From: Arthrobacter sp. AZCC_0090
Lineage (GTDB): Bacteria > Actinomycetota > Actinomycetes > Actinomycetales > Micrococcaceae
DNA length: 64,000 nt
NCBI RefSeq assembly: GCF_014207375.1
Contig: NZ_JACHEE010000004.1
Span: 339,292-403,291 of the forward strand
Reading direction: 5' to 3'
A program made the position numbers and the translations under genes. Under the pieces are notes generated by a model. The model was not told the origin of the DNA and did no database searches. It saw only the letters and a list, made by a program, of their open reading frames with translations. How positions within the stretch are numbered: the stretch's first letter is position 1; each line of letters opens with the position of its first letter. Below are positions 16,952-25,176 of the stretch, piece after piece.

Positions 16952-18685
16952 TCACGCGCTGCGGCGGAAGACTTTGAGTTCCCAAGGGCGAAGGCGCAGC
17001 GACTTCTCCACCGGATAGTTGGCCAGTACCTGTTCTGCGGCGGCCCACGAATCATCGCCGACGTCGGCCAAGCGCTCTGTGGATGAGAAATTGCCAATGA
17101 TCAGCAACTCTGTGCCATGGAGCGAGCGGCTGAAGGCATATACGTGTTCGTCCTCGGGTAACAGCATGGTGAAGTCGCCGTGGGAAACCACGGGATCGCG
17201 GTGGCGCAGTGCGATGACTTCGCGGTAGAAGTTGAAGACAGAGTCAGGGTCCTCAATCTGGGCGGCAGCGTTGATGGAACGAGCGTTCGGGTTGACCGCG
17301 ATCCACGGGGCTCGGGTGGTGAAGCCTGCGTTCCGGGTCCCGTCCCATTGAACGGGAGTCCGTGCGTTGTCCCGGTTCAAGGGCGCCAGGGCCGCAAGTA
17401 CTTCGGCATCGGTATGGCCCAGATGCGTGGTGGCCTCGCGATGGTGGTTGAGGACTTCGATGTCCCGGTAATCGCTGATCGCGCCGAAGGACATATTCGT
17501 CATGCCCAACTCCTCTCCTTGATACACGTAAGGAGTGCCTCGGTGCAGGTGCAGAATACCGGCCAGCATCTTGGCCGACACCTCCCGGTATTCGCCGTCG
17601 TTCCCGAAGCGGGACACGGCCCGGGCCTGATCGTGGTTTCCCCAGTACAGGCTGTTCCAGCCGTGGGCCGCCAGCCCTTCCTGCCAGCGGGCCAGCGACT
17701 TCTTCAGTTCCGTGAGCAGCAACTTCTTTGGCCGCCATTTGTTGCCCTCTTCCTGATCGAGGGCGACGTGCTCGAATTGGAACACCATGTCCACTTCTTG
17801 CCTTGCGGGATCAGTGAAAAGAGCCGCGTCCTCTACCGTGACTCCAGGCATCTCACCGACGGTGAGGAGCTGCCTGTCCCGCCCCGCGAACACCCTTTGG
17901 TGCATCTCCTGCAGGAATTCGTGAATCCTGGGCCCGCAGATGAAGTGTGCACCGCCGTCGCCGTAGAGCTTGTCGTCGGACGTGGGTCCGTCAGGTAGCT
18001 GCTGATCCTTCGAGATGAAGTTGATGACATCCATCCGGAAACCGTCCACGCCCCGGTCGAGCCACCAATTCATCATGCTGTAGATGGCCGCCCGCACTTC
18101 CGGGTTTTCCCAGTTGAGGTCGGGTTGCTTCTTTGAGAACAGGTGGAGGTAATACTGGCCTGTGGTCTGCTCGTATTCCCATGCCGGCCCTGAGAAGGCG
18201 GATCCCCAATTGTTCGGTTCGGCCCCCGGGGAACCAGGCTCCGCACCGTCCCTCGGAGAACGCCACCAGTACCAATCCCGCTTCGGGTTCTCCAAGCTGG
18301 AGCGCGATTCCGCAAACCATGGGTGTTCATCGGAAGTGTGGTTGACGACCAAATCCATGACGAGTTTCATCTCGCGGGCATGCAGGCCGGCGATCAGTTC
18401 GTCGAGAGTCTCCAGGTCTCCAAAGATCGGATCGATGTCTTGATAGTCGCTGATGTCGTAGCCATTGTCGTCTTGCGGCGAGCGGTACACAGGCGACAAC
18501 CACAGAACGTCCACGCCCAGCTTGTTCAGGTAATCGAGCCGGCCGATAATGCCGCGAAGGTCTCCCACGCCGTCGCCGTTCGAGTCGGCAAAGCTGCGAG
18601 GATAGATCTGGTACACCACCGCGCTCTTGAACCAGTCATGGCCTGTGTTCGTGGGAGGGTCGGCGTGGGTTTCTTGAATCGTCAT
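16952..18685 (-). CDS. Oligo-1,6-glucosidase/alpha-glucosidase, GH13
   Basis: 577-residue cytoplasmic alpha-glucosidase. The start at 18685 has AAGGGAA upstream. GH13 regions: DLVVNHTSDE (111-120), GFRMDVIN with nucleophile D219, GEMP with acid/base E278, and WGNHDQAR with the third carboxylate. The residue after the nucleophile is Val (V220), the form associated with alpha-1,6 specificity in this subfamily, where Thr/Ala goes with alpha-1,4. It is the first gene of the operon with the importer and GH66, so it probably releases glucose from imported isomaltose-type sugars. Divergent from the ROK gene. Confidence 0.92.
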   Translation of the reverse strand: MTIQETHADPPTNTGHDWFKSAVVYQIYPRSFADSNGDGVGDLRGIIGRLDYLNKLGVDVLWLSPVYRSPQDDNGYDISDYQDIDPIFGDLETLDELIAGLHAREMKLVMDLVVNHTSDEHPWFAESRSSLENPKRDWYWWRSPRDGAEPGSPGAEPNNWGSAFSGPAWEYEQTTGQYYLHLFSKKQPDLNWENPEVRAAIYSMMNWWLDRGVDGFRMDVINFISKDQQLPDGPTSDDKLYGDGGAHFICGPRIHEFLQEMHQRVFAGRDRQLLTVGEMPGVTVEDAALFTDPARQEVDMVFQFEHVALDQEEGNKWRPKKLLLTELKKSLARWQEGLAAHGWNSLYWGNHDQARAVSRFGNDGEYREVSAKMLAGILHLHRGTPYVYQGEELGMTNMSFGAISDYRDIEVLNHHREATTHLGHTDAEVLAALAPLNRDNARTPVQWDGTRNAGFTTRAPWIAVNPNARSINAAAQIEDPDSVFNFYREVIALRHRDPVVSHGDFTMLLPEDEHVYAFSRSLHGTELLIIGNFSSTERLADVGDDSWAAAEQVLANYPVEKSLRLRPWELKVFRRSA

Positions 18686-18818
18686 TGATGAGTTCCCTTG
18701 CTGGGCGACTATGCCGTAAGTGAAGTATTGAAAGTTTTGCGGTAGAAGTCTCAACTGTCAATAGCTCATAGAAATGTGATGTAGGCCATCAATTTGCTCA
18801 AGATTCCCTCAAGTTAAC

Positions 18819-18831
18819 TTTTGATACAAAA
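18819..18831. promoter_or_regulatory. Candidate ROK operator in divergent promoter
   Basis: TTTTG-ATA-CAAAA, an inverted repeat in the 196-bp gap between the GH13 and ROK genes. AT-rich inverted repeats of this sort are usual for ROK repressors. It is about 50 bp upstream of the ROK start. Confidence 0.35.
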
Positions 18832-18881
18832 ATCAGAGATCCTGCGATAGTCTTTCACAAGCCCATCGATGAGGAGGCGAC

Positions 18882-20030
18882 ATGGACTCGCAGCCAACCC
18901 CTGCCCACCCCACGTGGCTGGGTGCGCCAAGCTCCGCCCGGGACGTTCTGTACCAACTGCTCGTAGACGGGCCGCTGTCCAGGAGTGCACTGGCCGAAAA
19001 GCTGGGCCTGTCTGCCGGAAGCCTCACGCGGGTCACCAAACCCTTGCTGACTTCAGGCGAAATCATTGAGACGGACTCACGGCACGTCGGCCCCACCGGG
19101 CGCCCCACTCAACCGCTGGAAATCGTTGCGGGCCGTCACTACTTCGTCGGTGTGAAGCTCACTGGAACGCATGCGTCCGCTGCGCTGGTCAATTTGCGCA
19201 CTGACGTGATCGCCACGGCAGAAGCACCGATCGGCTCGCTGCAGCCCCAAGCCGTTGCCGATCTCGTGGCGGACCTGGTCCGCAGAGTTGAGAAATCAGC
19301 TCCCCAACCTGTTGCCGCGGTTGGAGTGTGCCTCGGCGGCCAGGTCACGGACGGCGGGAAAATCAGTTGGGCACCTTTCCTCAAGTGGGAAGACGTTCCG
19401 TTCGGTGACCTGCTGAAACAGCGGCTGGGTTTGCCTGTCAGCATCATCAACGACCTCAGCGCCTTGACCTTGATGGAACATTGGCTGGGCTCCGGCCGCG
19501 GCATTGCGAATCTCGTGGTTCTCACCATGGGCGCGGGCGTCGGCTACGGTCTGGTCATCAACCACCAGATGATCACCGATGCCAACTCCGGCTTGGGCAC
19601 TGCCGGCCATATTCCCCTGGATCCATTTGGGCCGCCGTGCGATCTGGGCCACCGGGGTTGCGCCAATGTCATGCTGAGCCAACCCAGCCTCGAGTCAAGG
19701 GCTCTGGCTTCCATGGGTAGGCCCGTGCCATACGCGGAACTGCTCGAACTCTCGGCCCACGGAGGGGTCGCCAAAACACTCGTCGACGAAGCTGGATTCG
19801 CCTTGGGCCGTCTGCTCACCATCGCTTCTGCCCTGGTCATGCCAGAATTGATCATCCTCAGCGGGGAAGGCGTCGGCCTAGCAGCGGCAGCCCGGGAAGC
19901 CATTGACGCCGGCCGGAGGCACGATCGCGAAGCCCATGCCCGCGAAGTACCCATTGTCGTCATCGACGTTGACGACACTCACTGGGCCCGTGGCGCAGCG
20001 ATCGGCGCGATGCAGCAACCGGCGCCCTAG
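18882..20030 (+). CDS. ROK-family transcriptional regulator
   Basis: 382 residues, with GAGGAGG just before the ATG. A winged helix-turn-helix (about residues 18-70, LLVDGPLSRSALAEKLGLSAGSLTRVTKPL) is followed by a sugar-kinase-like ROK domain. ROK signatures include the phosphate loop (TGTHASAALV), MGAGVGYGLV and a zinc-like segment CDLGHRGC that is sparser in Cys than the classic CxCGxxGC. It is divergent from the isomalto-oligosaccharide operon and so is its likely repressor, with an imported sugar or sugar phosphate as inducer (inference from context). Confidence 0.9.
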   Translation: MDSQPTPAHPTWLGAPSSARDVLYQLLVDGPLSRSALAEKLGLSAGSLTRVTKPLLTSGEIIETDSRHVGPTGRPTQPLEIVAGRHYFVGVKLTGTHASAALVNLRTDVIATAEAPIGSLQPQAVADLVADLVRRVEKSAPQPVAAVGVCLGGQVTDGGKISWAPFLKWEDVPFGDLLKQRLGLPVSIINDLSALTLMEHWLGSGRGIANLVVLTMGAGVGYGLVINHQMITDANSGLGTAGHIPLDPFGPPCDLGHRGCANVMLSQPSLESRALASMGRPVPYAELLELSAHGGVAKTLVDEAGFALGRLLTIASALVMPELIILSGEGVGLAAAAREAIDAGRRHDREAHAREVPIVVIDVDDTHWARGAAIGAMQQPAP

Positions 20031-20031
20031 G

Positions 20032-20319
20032 TCAGGCGGCATCCTGCGGACCAAAGGTTACGGCGTTCCATTCCCGGATCTCGCCGGGAACTGCCAGTCC
20101 TTCCAGTACGAAGGGATCCCCCGCGATGAACTGCTCCGCCCTCTCCCTGCTGGTGAAGATACCCATCGAACCGTTCACGGCGGGATTGTCGAAGGTCCCG
20201 ATGCCGATCAGGCCGCCCTCCGCGGCGAAGGCCTGAAAGTATGCTGCGTGACGGGGATAAACGGCTTGGAGTTCGGCAAGGGCCGACGGTTCCGAGCTGT
20301 AGAAAACGACGAATTGCAT
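20032..20319 (-). CDS. YciI-like protein
   Basis: 95 residues, a dimeric alpha/beta-barrel of the YciI/YCII family. It has the family pattern QFVVFYSSE, a central H (YPRHAAYF), GGLIGIGTF and a FTSRERAEQFIAGDPFVLEGL helix. Members are fused to or neighbour regulators and SnoaL-like enzymes, and their activity is generally unknown. Its ATG overlaps the stop of the AHSA1-type gene, and the two form an operon. Confidence 0.8.
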   Translation of the reverse strand: MQFVVFYSSEPSALAELQAVYPRHAAYFQAFAAEGGLIGIGTFDNPAVNGSMGIFTSRERAEQFIAGDPFVLEGLAVPGEIREWNAVTFGPQDAA

Positions 20320-20801
20320 TACTTGCCTTCGGGTTCAGCGCTATCGGGTTCAGCGCTGCCCAGTTCAGCCAGGGTCTGAGCGAGCCGCGGGAGCACCTGG
20401 TTTCGCCATCCGCCACTCATGATGCGGTGCGATGCGACGTGGGTTGGTTCGTTGGGATCGAACCCGTCGTGGACAAGCGACAGCCGGGTGCCGGCGCCTT
20501 CCGGGGAGACTGACCACGTCACGGTGCTGTTGAGGCTGTTGCCGGAGTTCGCGTCCCGCCACGAAATACGCAGCCGCTTCCCGGCGTCCACTTCAAGGAC
20601 TTCGCTGGCCACCAGGCCGCTAAAACCGACGGCCGGGACGGGAATGCCGCGCATCTTGAATTGGTGCCCGACGATCGCTTGGAAGTCGTTCTCCATCAAC
20701 CAGCGGGCAAGCAACTCGGGCTCCGTCAGTGCCCGCCAGACCTTCGCCGGCGGATACGGCAAGAACTCTTGGACCTCGATTGTTGTAAGTTGTTCGTTCA
20801 T
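20319..20801 (-). CDS. SRPBCC/AHSA1-domain protein
   Basis: 160 residues, a helix-grip (START-like) fold of the Activator of Hsp90 ATPase 1-like family. The start at 20801 (MNEQLTTIEV) is preferred over 20834 because GAGGACAGCTA precedes it. Motifs are FLPYPPAKVWRALTEPELLARWL at the N-terminus and the terminal helix SGGWRNQVLPRLAQTLAEL. The C-terminal tail is a short acidic repeat (LGSAEPDSAEPEGK). Such proteins bind hydrophobic ligands; the ligand is unknown. Confidence 0.82.
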   Translation of the reverse strand: MNEQLTTIEVQEFLPYPPAKVWRALTEPELLARWLMENDFQAIVGHQFKMRGIPVPAVGFSGLVASEVLEVDAGKRLRISWRDANSGNSLNSTVTWSVSPEGAGTRLSLVHDGFDPNEPTHVASHRIMSGGWRNQVLPRLAQTLAELGSAEPDSAEPEGK

Positions 20802-20820
20802 TAGCTGTCCTCCATATCCT

Positions 20821-21640
20821 TCAGTGTCGTCCAATTTCCTCGGGAGGCATCGGCCGCGAGATCAAATAGCCTTGGGCTGTGTCATAGCCGAGATCGTGCG
20901 AGATATCCGACTGCTCCTGCCGTTCCACTCCTTCGGCCGTGACCCGGACCCCCATGGCGTTGAGGGTTTGGATCAGCCCTTGGACAATAGTCGCAGTGTG
21001 CGGCTCAATATCGATGTCCCTGATGAACGCTTTGTCGATTTTTAGCGTGGTCAGCGGCAGGACCCGGAGCATTGCCAGCGACGAATAGGCGCTTCCGTAG
21101 TCGTCCAAGGGCAATACCAAGGCCCATGTCGATCAGTTCCTGCAACTGCGATGCCGCGGAGGGGACGTCCACTATCTCTGTGCCTTCTGTGATCTCAACC
21201 TCCAACATCCGGGCAGGGACACCGTGGCGGTTCATGGCGGCCCGAATGTCGGATGGATGGGTTCCGGCGGCGAACTGGACTGGAGAGACGTTCACCGCGA
21301 TCTTCCGGGGTGTCCCGGCGTCGATCCAGGAGCGGGACTGGGCGCAGGCCTGGTCCAGGACCCATGCCCCGATCCTGTGAATCTCGCCCGTGTGTTCAGC
21401 GACGGGGATGAATTCATCGGGGGCCACCGGACCGATTTCCCGATCGTCCCAGCGCAGGAGCGCTTCGACGCCGGCGCCCTCTCCCATCGCCAGGTCCAAA
21501 ACAGGTTGGTACTGGAGAGTCATGGCGGAGGCGCACCAATGAGCCGAGCGGTCCGACGCTGCGCGCCAGGCGTCAGAACACACGTCCTTCTTCTTATCAC
21601 CCAGACGTGAACCCCTCGTTCCACCCTTGCTTAACGACAC
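20821..21640 (-). pseudogene. EAL-domain (c-di-GMP phosphodiesterase-like), frameshifted
   Basis: The reverse strand encodes LQYQPVLDL, the EAL motif itself (VEALLRWDD), AVNVSPVQF and EVEITEG, then reads IDMGLGIAL and shifts frame at about 21105-21111. The continuation is in another frame: LDDYGSAYSSLAMLRVLPLT, KIDKAFI and the AEGVE motif (VTAEGVERQ). One extra base in the CCTTGGAC run explains the break. Nothing upstream of the EAL domain (GGDEF or sensor) is recognisable, so the gene also looks 5'-truncated. All main catalytic motifs are otherwise kept; a sequencing error cannot be excluded. Confidence 0.78.
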
Positions 21641-21658
21641 TCACCGATATATCGTTAA
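21631..21658. promoter_or_regulatory. PadR-type operator (inverted repeat)
   Basis: TTAACGA-N14-TCGTTAA, a perfect 7-bp inverted repeat enclosing the 10-bp palindrome CGATATATCG (21645-21654), about 65 bp before the PadR gene. PadR regulators typically bind AT-rich inverted repeats at their own promoter, so autoregulation is likely. Confidence 0.5.
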
Positions 21659-21721
21659 CTATCGCAGAACACACTGTGGGCCCATCAGGGCAACACACAA
21701 CACTGGAAGGACGATGCCGTT

Positions 21722-22345
21722 ATGAAAGGCATTCACGACAACAAACTCACAGACTGCGGTCCGGATATGGAACGCTTCGGACGCGGCCGGAGCCGTCGCG
21801 GACCCCACGGACACGGCGGATTCGGGCCGGGCCGCGGTTTTGGGCCGGGCCGCGGTTTCGGACCGGGGTTCGGGCCGGGCTTTGGACCAGGTTTTGGTCC
21901 CGGTGGTCCCCGTCGCGCAAACAAGGGTGATGTTCGCTTCGCGATCCTCTCCTTGCTCGCCGAATCACCATCCAACGGATACGGGTTGATCAAGACGATC
22001 GCCGAGAAGACGTCCGGATCCTGGCGCCCCAGCCCGGGTTCCGTCTATCCGACGCTGCAGCAACTCGTTGACGAAGAGCTCATTACACCCGTCGGCGAAG
22101 GCCGCCGCACTGAGTTCACTCTCACCGACGCCGGGAAGGCCTACGTAGCCGAGCACGCCGAGGACCTGGAAAATGCGTGGAACATCGATCAAGAAGGATC
22201 GGGGCCCGCCTTTCACCAGAGCGTGGCAAAGCTCATGGGGGTTATCCACCAATTCCGCTTCGCCGCAACCGAGGAACAGCGCACCGCAGCGATTGAAAAG
22301 ATCGACGAAACACGGCGCGCGCTCTACCACATCCTCGCGGATTAG
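21722..22345 (+). CDS. PadR-family regulator with Gly/Pro/Arg-rich N-terminus
   Basis: 207 residues. Residues 18-62 are low complexity, built of repeated GRGFGPG/GPGFGPG units. The PadR winged helix (about 68-145: DVRFAILSLLAESPSNGYGLIKTI, SVYPTLQQLVDEELI, EFTLTDAGKAY) follows, and a helical C-terminus completes the dimer. GGAAGGAC precedes a three-codon frame (ATG CCG TTA TGA, 21715) whose stop overlaps this ATG, which may couple translation. No target efflux gene is adjacent; the convergent neighbour is the amidohydrolase. Confidence 0.88.
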   Translation: MKGIHDNKLTDCGPDMERFGRGRSRRGPHGHGGFGPGRGFGPGRGFGPGFGPGFGPGFGPGGPRRANKGDVRFAILSLLAESPSNGYGLIKTIAEKTSGSWRPSPGSVYPTLQQLVDEELITPVGEGRRTEFTLTDAGKAYVAEHAEDLENAWNIDQEGSGPAFHQSVAKLMGVIHQFRFAATEEQRTAAIEKIDETRRALYHILAD

Positions 22346-22406
22346 TACCGACCCTTTCCGAGGTGGGGCTCCTCCCTCACTCGTCGCTAGCCGCCGCTGC
22401 CATGGT

Positions 22407-23603
22407 CTACCCAGGGCGCACGGGGTCGCCATCGGCGAGAATGAGCCGAAGGGAGCGTCCGTCGGCAAGGATCCCGATGTCCGCAAGCGGATCTCCCTCG
22501 ACGACGACCAGGTCGGCGTACGCACCTTCGGCCACGATGCCGGCGCGGCCCACTTCCCCAACGATCTCTGCCCCGACCAGGGTAGCCGAGCGGAGAACAT
22601 CGAGAGGCTCCTGCACTCGCGTGCGCAATCGGAATTCCTCGAGCTGGAACCGTAGCCCCTCACCGTGGAGATCCGTTCCGTATCCGATTCGAACCCCTGC
22701 GGCCGAAGCCTTCGCGAGGGATTCGAGGCCGCGCTCGAAGATGTCCTCCACTGCCGCCCTCTTGGAGGCGGCGAGGCCATGGCCTGCCGCCCCGGAGATG
22801 ATCGCCCAGTACGTGACGAGCGTCGGGACGTAAAACGCGTCCCGCTCAAGGAACAGCGCGGTGCACTCGTCGTCGAGGAGGTTGCCGTGCTCGATCGTGC
22901 GTACACCGAGACGCAACGCCCGCGAGACTGCCTCGGCCGTGTATACGTGCGCGGCTATGTACCGGTGCGCGAGGCGGGCCTCGTCGACGGCGGCAAGGAC
23001 CTCCGCGTCTGAGAAGCCGAGGGCTTCAAGGCGCATCTTGGACACGACTCCGCCCGAGAGAGTGAGCTTCGCGTGGTCGGCACCATCACGGAACTCCGCC
23101 CGGAGGGCCCTGCGAAGTTCCACTTCACCGTCGCAGACTTTCGTGAGGACGTGCCCACCGGTGGGGGCGAAGATCGGGCCACCGGCCTTGAGCCGAGGGC
23201 CTGTCACGAGCCGCTCGTCGACGGCACGGGACAAGCCCGTGTCCGCTCCTCCCATGTCCCGGACCAGGGTGAAGCCGCGAAGGAGCATTTCGTGCATCAC
23301 CCAGGACGTGCGGGCCGCGTGGTACTGCGGAGACCAGGACAGGATTTCGTTGAAGTCCCCGGACGCTTGGGTGACGTGGGCGTGCGCATCGATGAGGCCT
23401 GGGAGGACCGTCTGGCCTTCCACGTCAATTTCGACTGCATCAGCCACTGTGCGGGTCGAGTCTGAGATCTCGGCGACAACGCCGTCCCGCGCAACAATGG
23501 TCCGCGGGGCGCTAAGCTCCCCACTCGCGACGTCCAGGATCTGCGCCCGCCGCAGGACGACGGCGGTGGGGCGGGAACGCCCGGGGTCAGCGCGAACTGC
23601 CAC
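22407..23603 (-). CDS. Amidohydrolase (imidazolonepropionase/Xaa-Pro dipeptidase-like)
   Basis: 398 residues from a GTG at 23603 with GAGGAAA upstream, overlapping the transporter stop by 17 bp; the frame from 23771 lies inside the transporter gene. A metal-dependent TIM barrel: DAHAHV (first metal His pair), then HVYTAEA and TIEHGN (His ligands) and YGTDLHG (Asp). The C-terminus returns to the beta sandwich (GAYADLVVVEGDPL). The family hydrolyses cyclic amides and dipeptides. Together with the carrier and the cyclodeaminase-like gene it suggests import and opening of an amino-acid derivative. Confidence 0.85.
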   Translation of the reverse strand: MAVRADPGRSRPTAVVLRRAQILDVASGELSAPRTIVARDGVVAEISDSTRTVADAVEIDVEGQTVLPGLIDAHAHVTQASGDFNEILSWSPQYHAARTSWVMHEMLLRGFTLVRDMGGADTGLSRAVDERLVTGPRLKAGGPIFAPTGGHVLTKVCDGEVELRRALRAEFRDGADHAKLTLSGGVVSKMRLEALGFSDAEVLAAVDEARLAHRYIAAHVYTAEAVSRALRLGVRTIEHGNLLDDECTALFLERDAFYVPTLVTYWAIISGAAGHGLAASKRAAVEDIFERGLESLAKASAAGVRIGYGTDLHGEGLRFQLEEFRLRTRVQEPLDVLRSATLVGAEIVGEVGRAGIVAEGAYADLVVVEGDPLADIGILADGRSLRLILADGDPVRPG

Positions 23604-25047
23604 GGCCGCTTTCCTCTCCGGTTCGCACCGCGCCGGGCATACCTGCGATGGTGGCCGGGCTGCCGCCGTCGGGCGCTGCGCCCTCCGTTTCACCGGCAGA
23701 ATCGGCGTCGATCTCTTCGAGGGAACGGCCGCTCGTCGAAACCCCGAAGACGAGAACAACAAGCGCGGCACCGCCCAGGACAGCCATGATCATCGTGAAC
23801 ACGCCCCCGAAGCCCAGTACCGGGAAGGCCGCCCCGACCAGGATCGGGGCAGTGATGCCGCCGATCCGCCCGAACGCGGAGGCACTCCCCATGCCCGTTG
23901 CCCGCAGCTTGGTCCCGTAAACCTCGGGCGTGTAGGCGTAGAGGCCGGCATAGCAGCCGTTCATGAAGAACGAGAGGAGCGAGCCTGTGAGGAGGACAGC
24001 GCCCTCGCTCGAGGTCTGGGAGAGAAGGAAGGCCGCGCCCGCGCCACCAACCAGGTAGAGCGCGATTGTGACGCGTCGGCTGAGCCGCTCGTTGAGGAAC
24101 GCCGCGCTGTAGTAGCCCGGGATCTGCGCGACGGTGATGATGAGGGAGTAGGTGAAGCTGCCGGTGATCGTCATTCCCTTGGCCACCAGGAGCGAGGGAA
24201 TCCAGACAAAGAAGCCATAGAAGGAAAAGGTAACGGCAAGCCAGAGCAGCCAGATCACCGCGGTACGGCGGGCGTTCCCGTGCCGCCATAGATCAGCGTG
24301 CTGGAACAGGGGCGGGGCTTTCGGTGCCGCGATTCGGGTAGCGGCCTTAAGCCCGCTCCATGCGCGGACGAGGCGCCCTTCCTCGAGGCCGCGCACCACG
24401 TCTTCCGCTTCAGCTTCCCGGCCGCGGGTCAGCAGCCACCGCGGGGACTCGGGCAGCACCCGCCGCCACCAGAGCAGCATCACGACGGGCGCGGCCGTGA
24501 TGAGCTGACCGATCCGCCAGCCCTCCGGGAGCCCCGCGACCACCGTGGTGCCGATCAGGGCGGCACTCACGTAGCCAAGTGCGAAAAACCCAGCCACGGC
24601 GCCAACGAAGAAGCCGCGGCGGTATTTGGGAATGAACTCCGCAATAAACGTCGGGATGATGGCTGATTCTGCGCCGATGCCGATGCCGGCGATGACCCGC
24701 AGAATGAAGAAGATCTCCCAGTTCGGTGAGAAGGCTGCAAAAATTGTCGCCGCCGCGTAGAGCGCGAGAGCGTACATCATGACCTGTCGGCGGCCGATTC
24801 GGTCACCGAGCACTCCTGCGGCGATCGAGCCGATAAAGATGCCGATGAGGAGTGAACTTCCGATCAGTCCGGCCTGGACTCCATCCATGTGCCAGAGCGG
24901 TTTGATGATCGGCATGACGTAGGAGACCAGTGAACCGTCCATGCCGTCAAAGAGAAGCCCGAGGCCTCCGATAAAAGCGAGCTGGACGTGAGGCCTGCCG
25001 ACCCGCATGCCGTCCATCCGCTCGGGGAGTGATCGCGTAGATGCCAT
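23587..25047 (-). CDS. MFS transporter, sugar porter/NiaP-like
   Basis: 486 residues and 12 spans. The start at 25047 has AGAAAGG eight bases upstream; the frame from 25107 lacks one. MFS signatures are FDGMDGSLVSYVMP in span 1, GDRIGRRQ between spans 2 and 3, and PESPRWLL after span 6, the form shared by sugar porters and SV2/NiaP-type carriers of organic acids. The gene is the first of a two-gene unit with the amidohydrolase. A GntR-type half palindrome is at 25088-25100. Confidence 0.87.
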   Translation of the reverse strand: MASTRSLPERMDGMRVGRPHVQLAFIGGLGLLFDGMDGSLVSYVMPIIKPLWHMDGVQAGLIGSSLLIGIFIGSIAAGVLGDRIGRRQVMMYALALYAAATIFAAFSPNWEIFFILRVIAGIGIGAESAIIPTFIAEFIPKYRRGFFVGAVAGFFALGYVSAALIGTTVVAGLPEGWRIGQLITAAPVVMLLWWRRVLPESPRWLLTRGREAEAEDVVRGLEEGRLVRAWSGLKAATRIAAPKAPPLFQHADLWRHGNARRTAVIWLLWLAVTFSFYGFFVWIPSLLVAKGMTITGSFTYSLIITVAQIPGYYSAAFLNERLSRRVTIALYLVGGAGAAFLLSQTSSEGAVLLTGSLLSFFMNGCYAGLYAYTPEVYGTKLRATGMGSASAFGRIGGITAPILVGAAFPVLGFGGVFTMIMAVLGGAALVVLVFGVSTSGRSLEEIDADSAGETEGAAPDGGSPATIAGMPGAVRTGEESGRGSSR

Positions 25048-25087
25048 CACTATGCCTTTCTGTAAGAGGAAGTGGTTCTTGAGGAGG

Positions 25088-25163
25088 TTTGGTATACACC
25101 ATTCCACTTAACGTGAGTAATGTCACCATATTTTGGAGATTTTCCTCATTTTGGCATGCCAAA
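25088..25163. promoter_or_regulatory. GntR-type operators before the MFS gene
   Basis: Two sites: TTTGGTATACACC (25088-25100), one good half of the local GntR palindrome, and TTTGGCATGCCAAA (25150-25163), a perfect 14-bp palindrome differing from the 26206 site in its central bases (GC/GC for GT/AC). Confidence 0.5.
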
Positions 25164-25176
25164 TGTCTTTTGGGAC

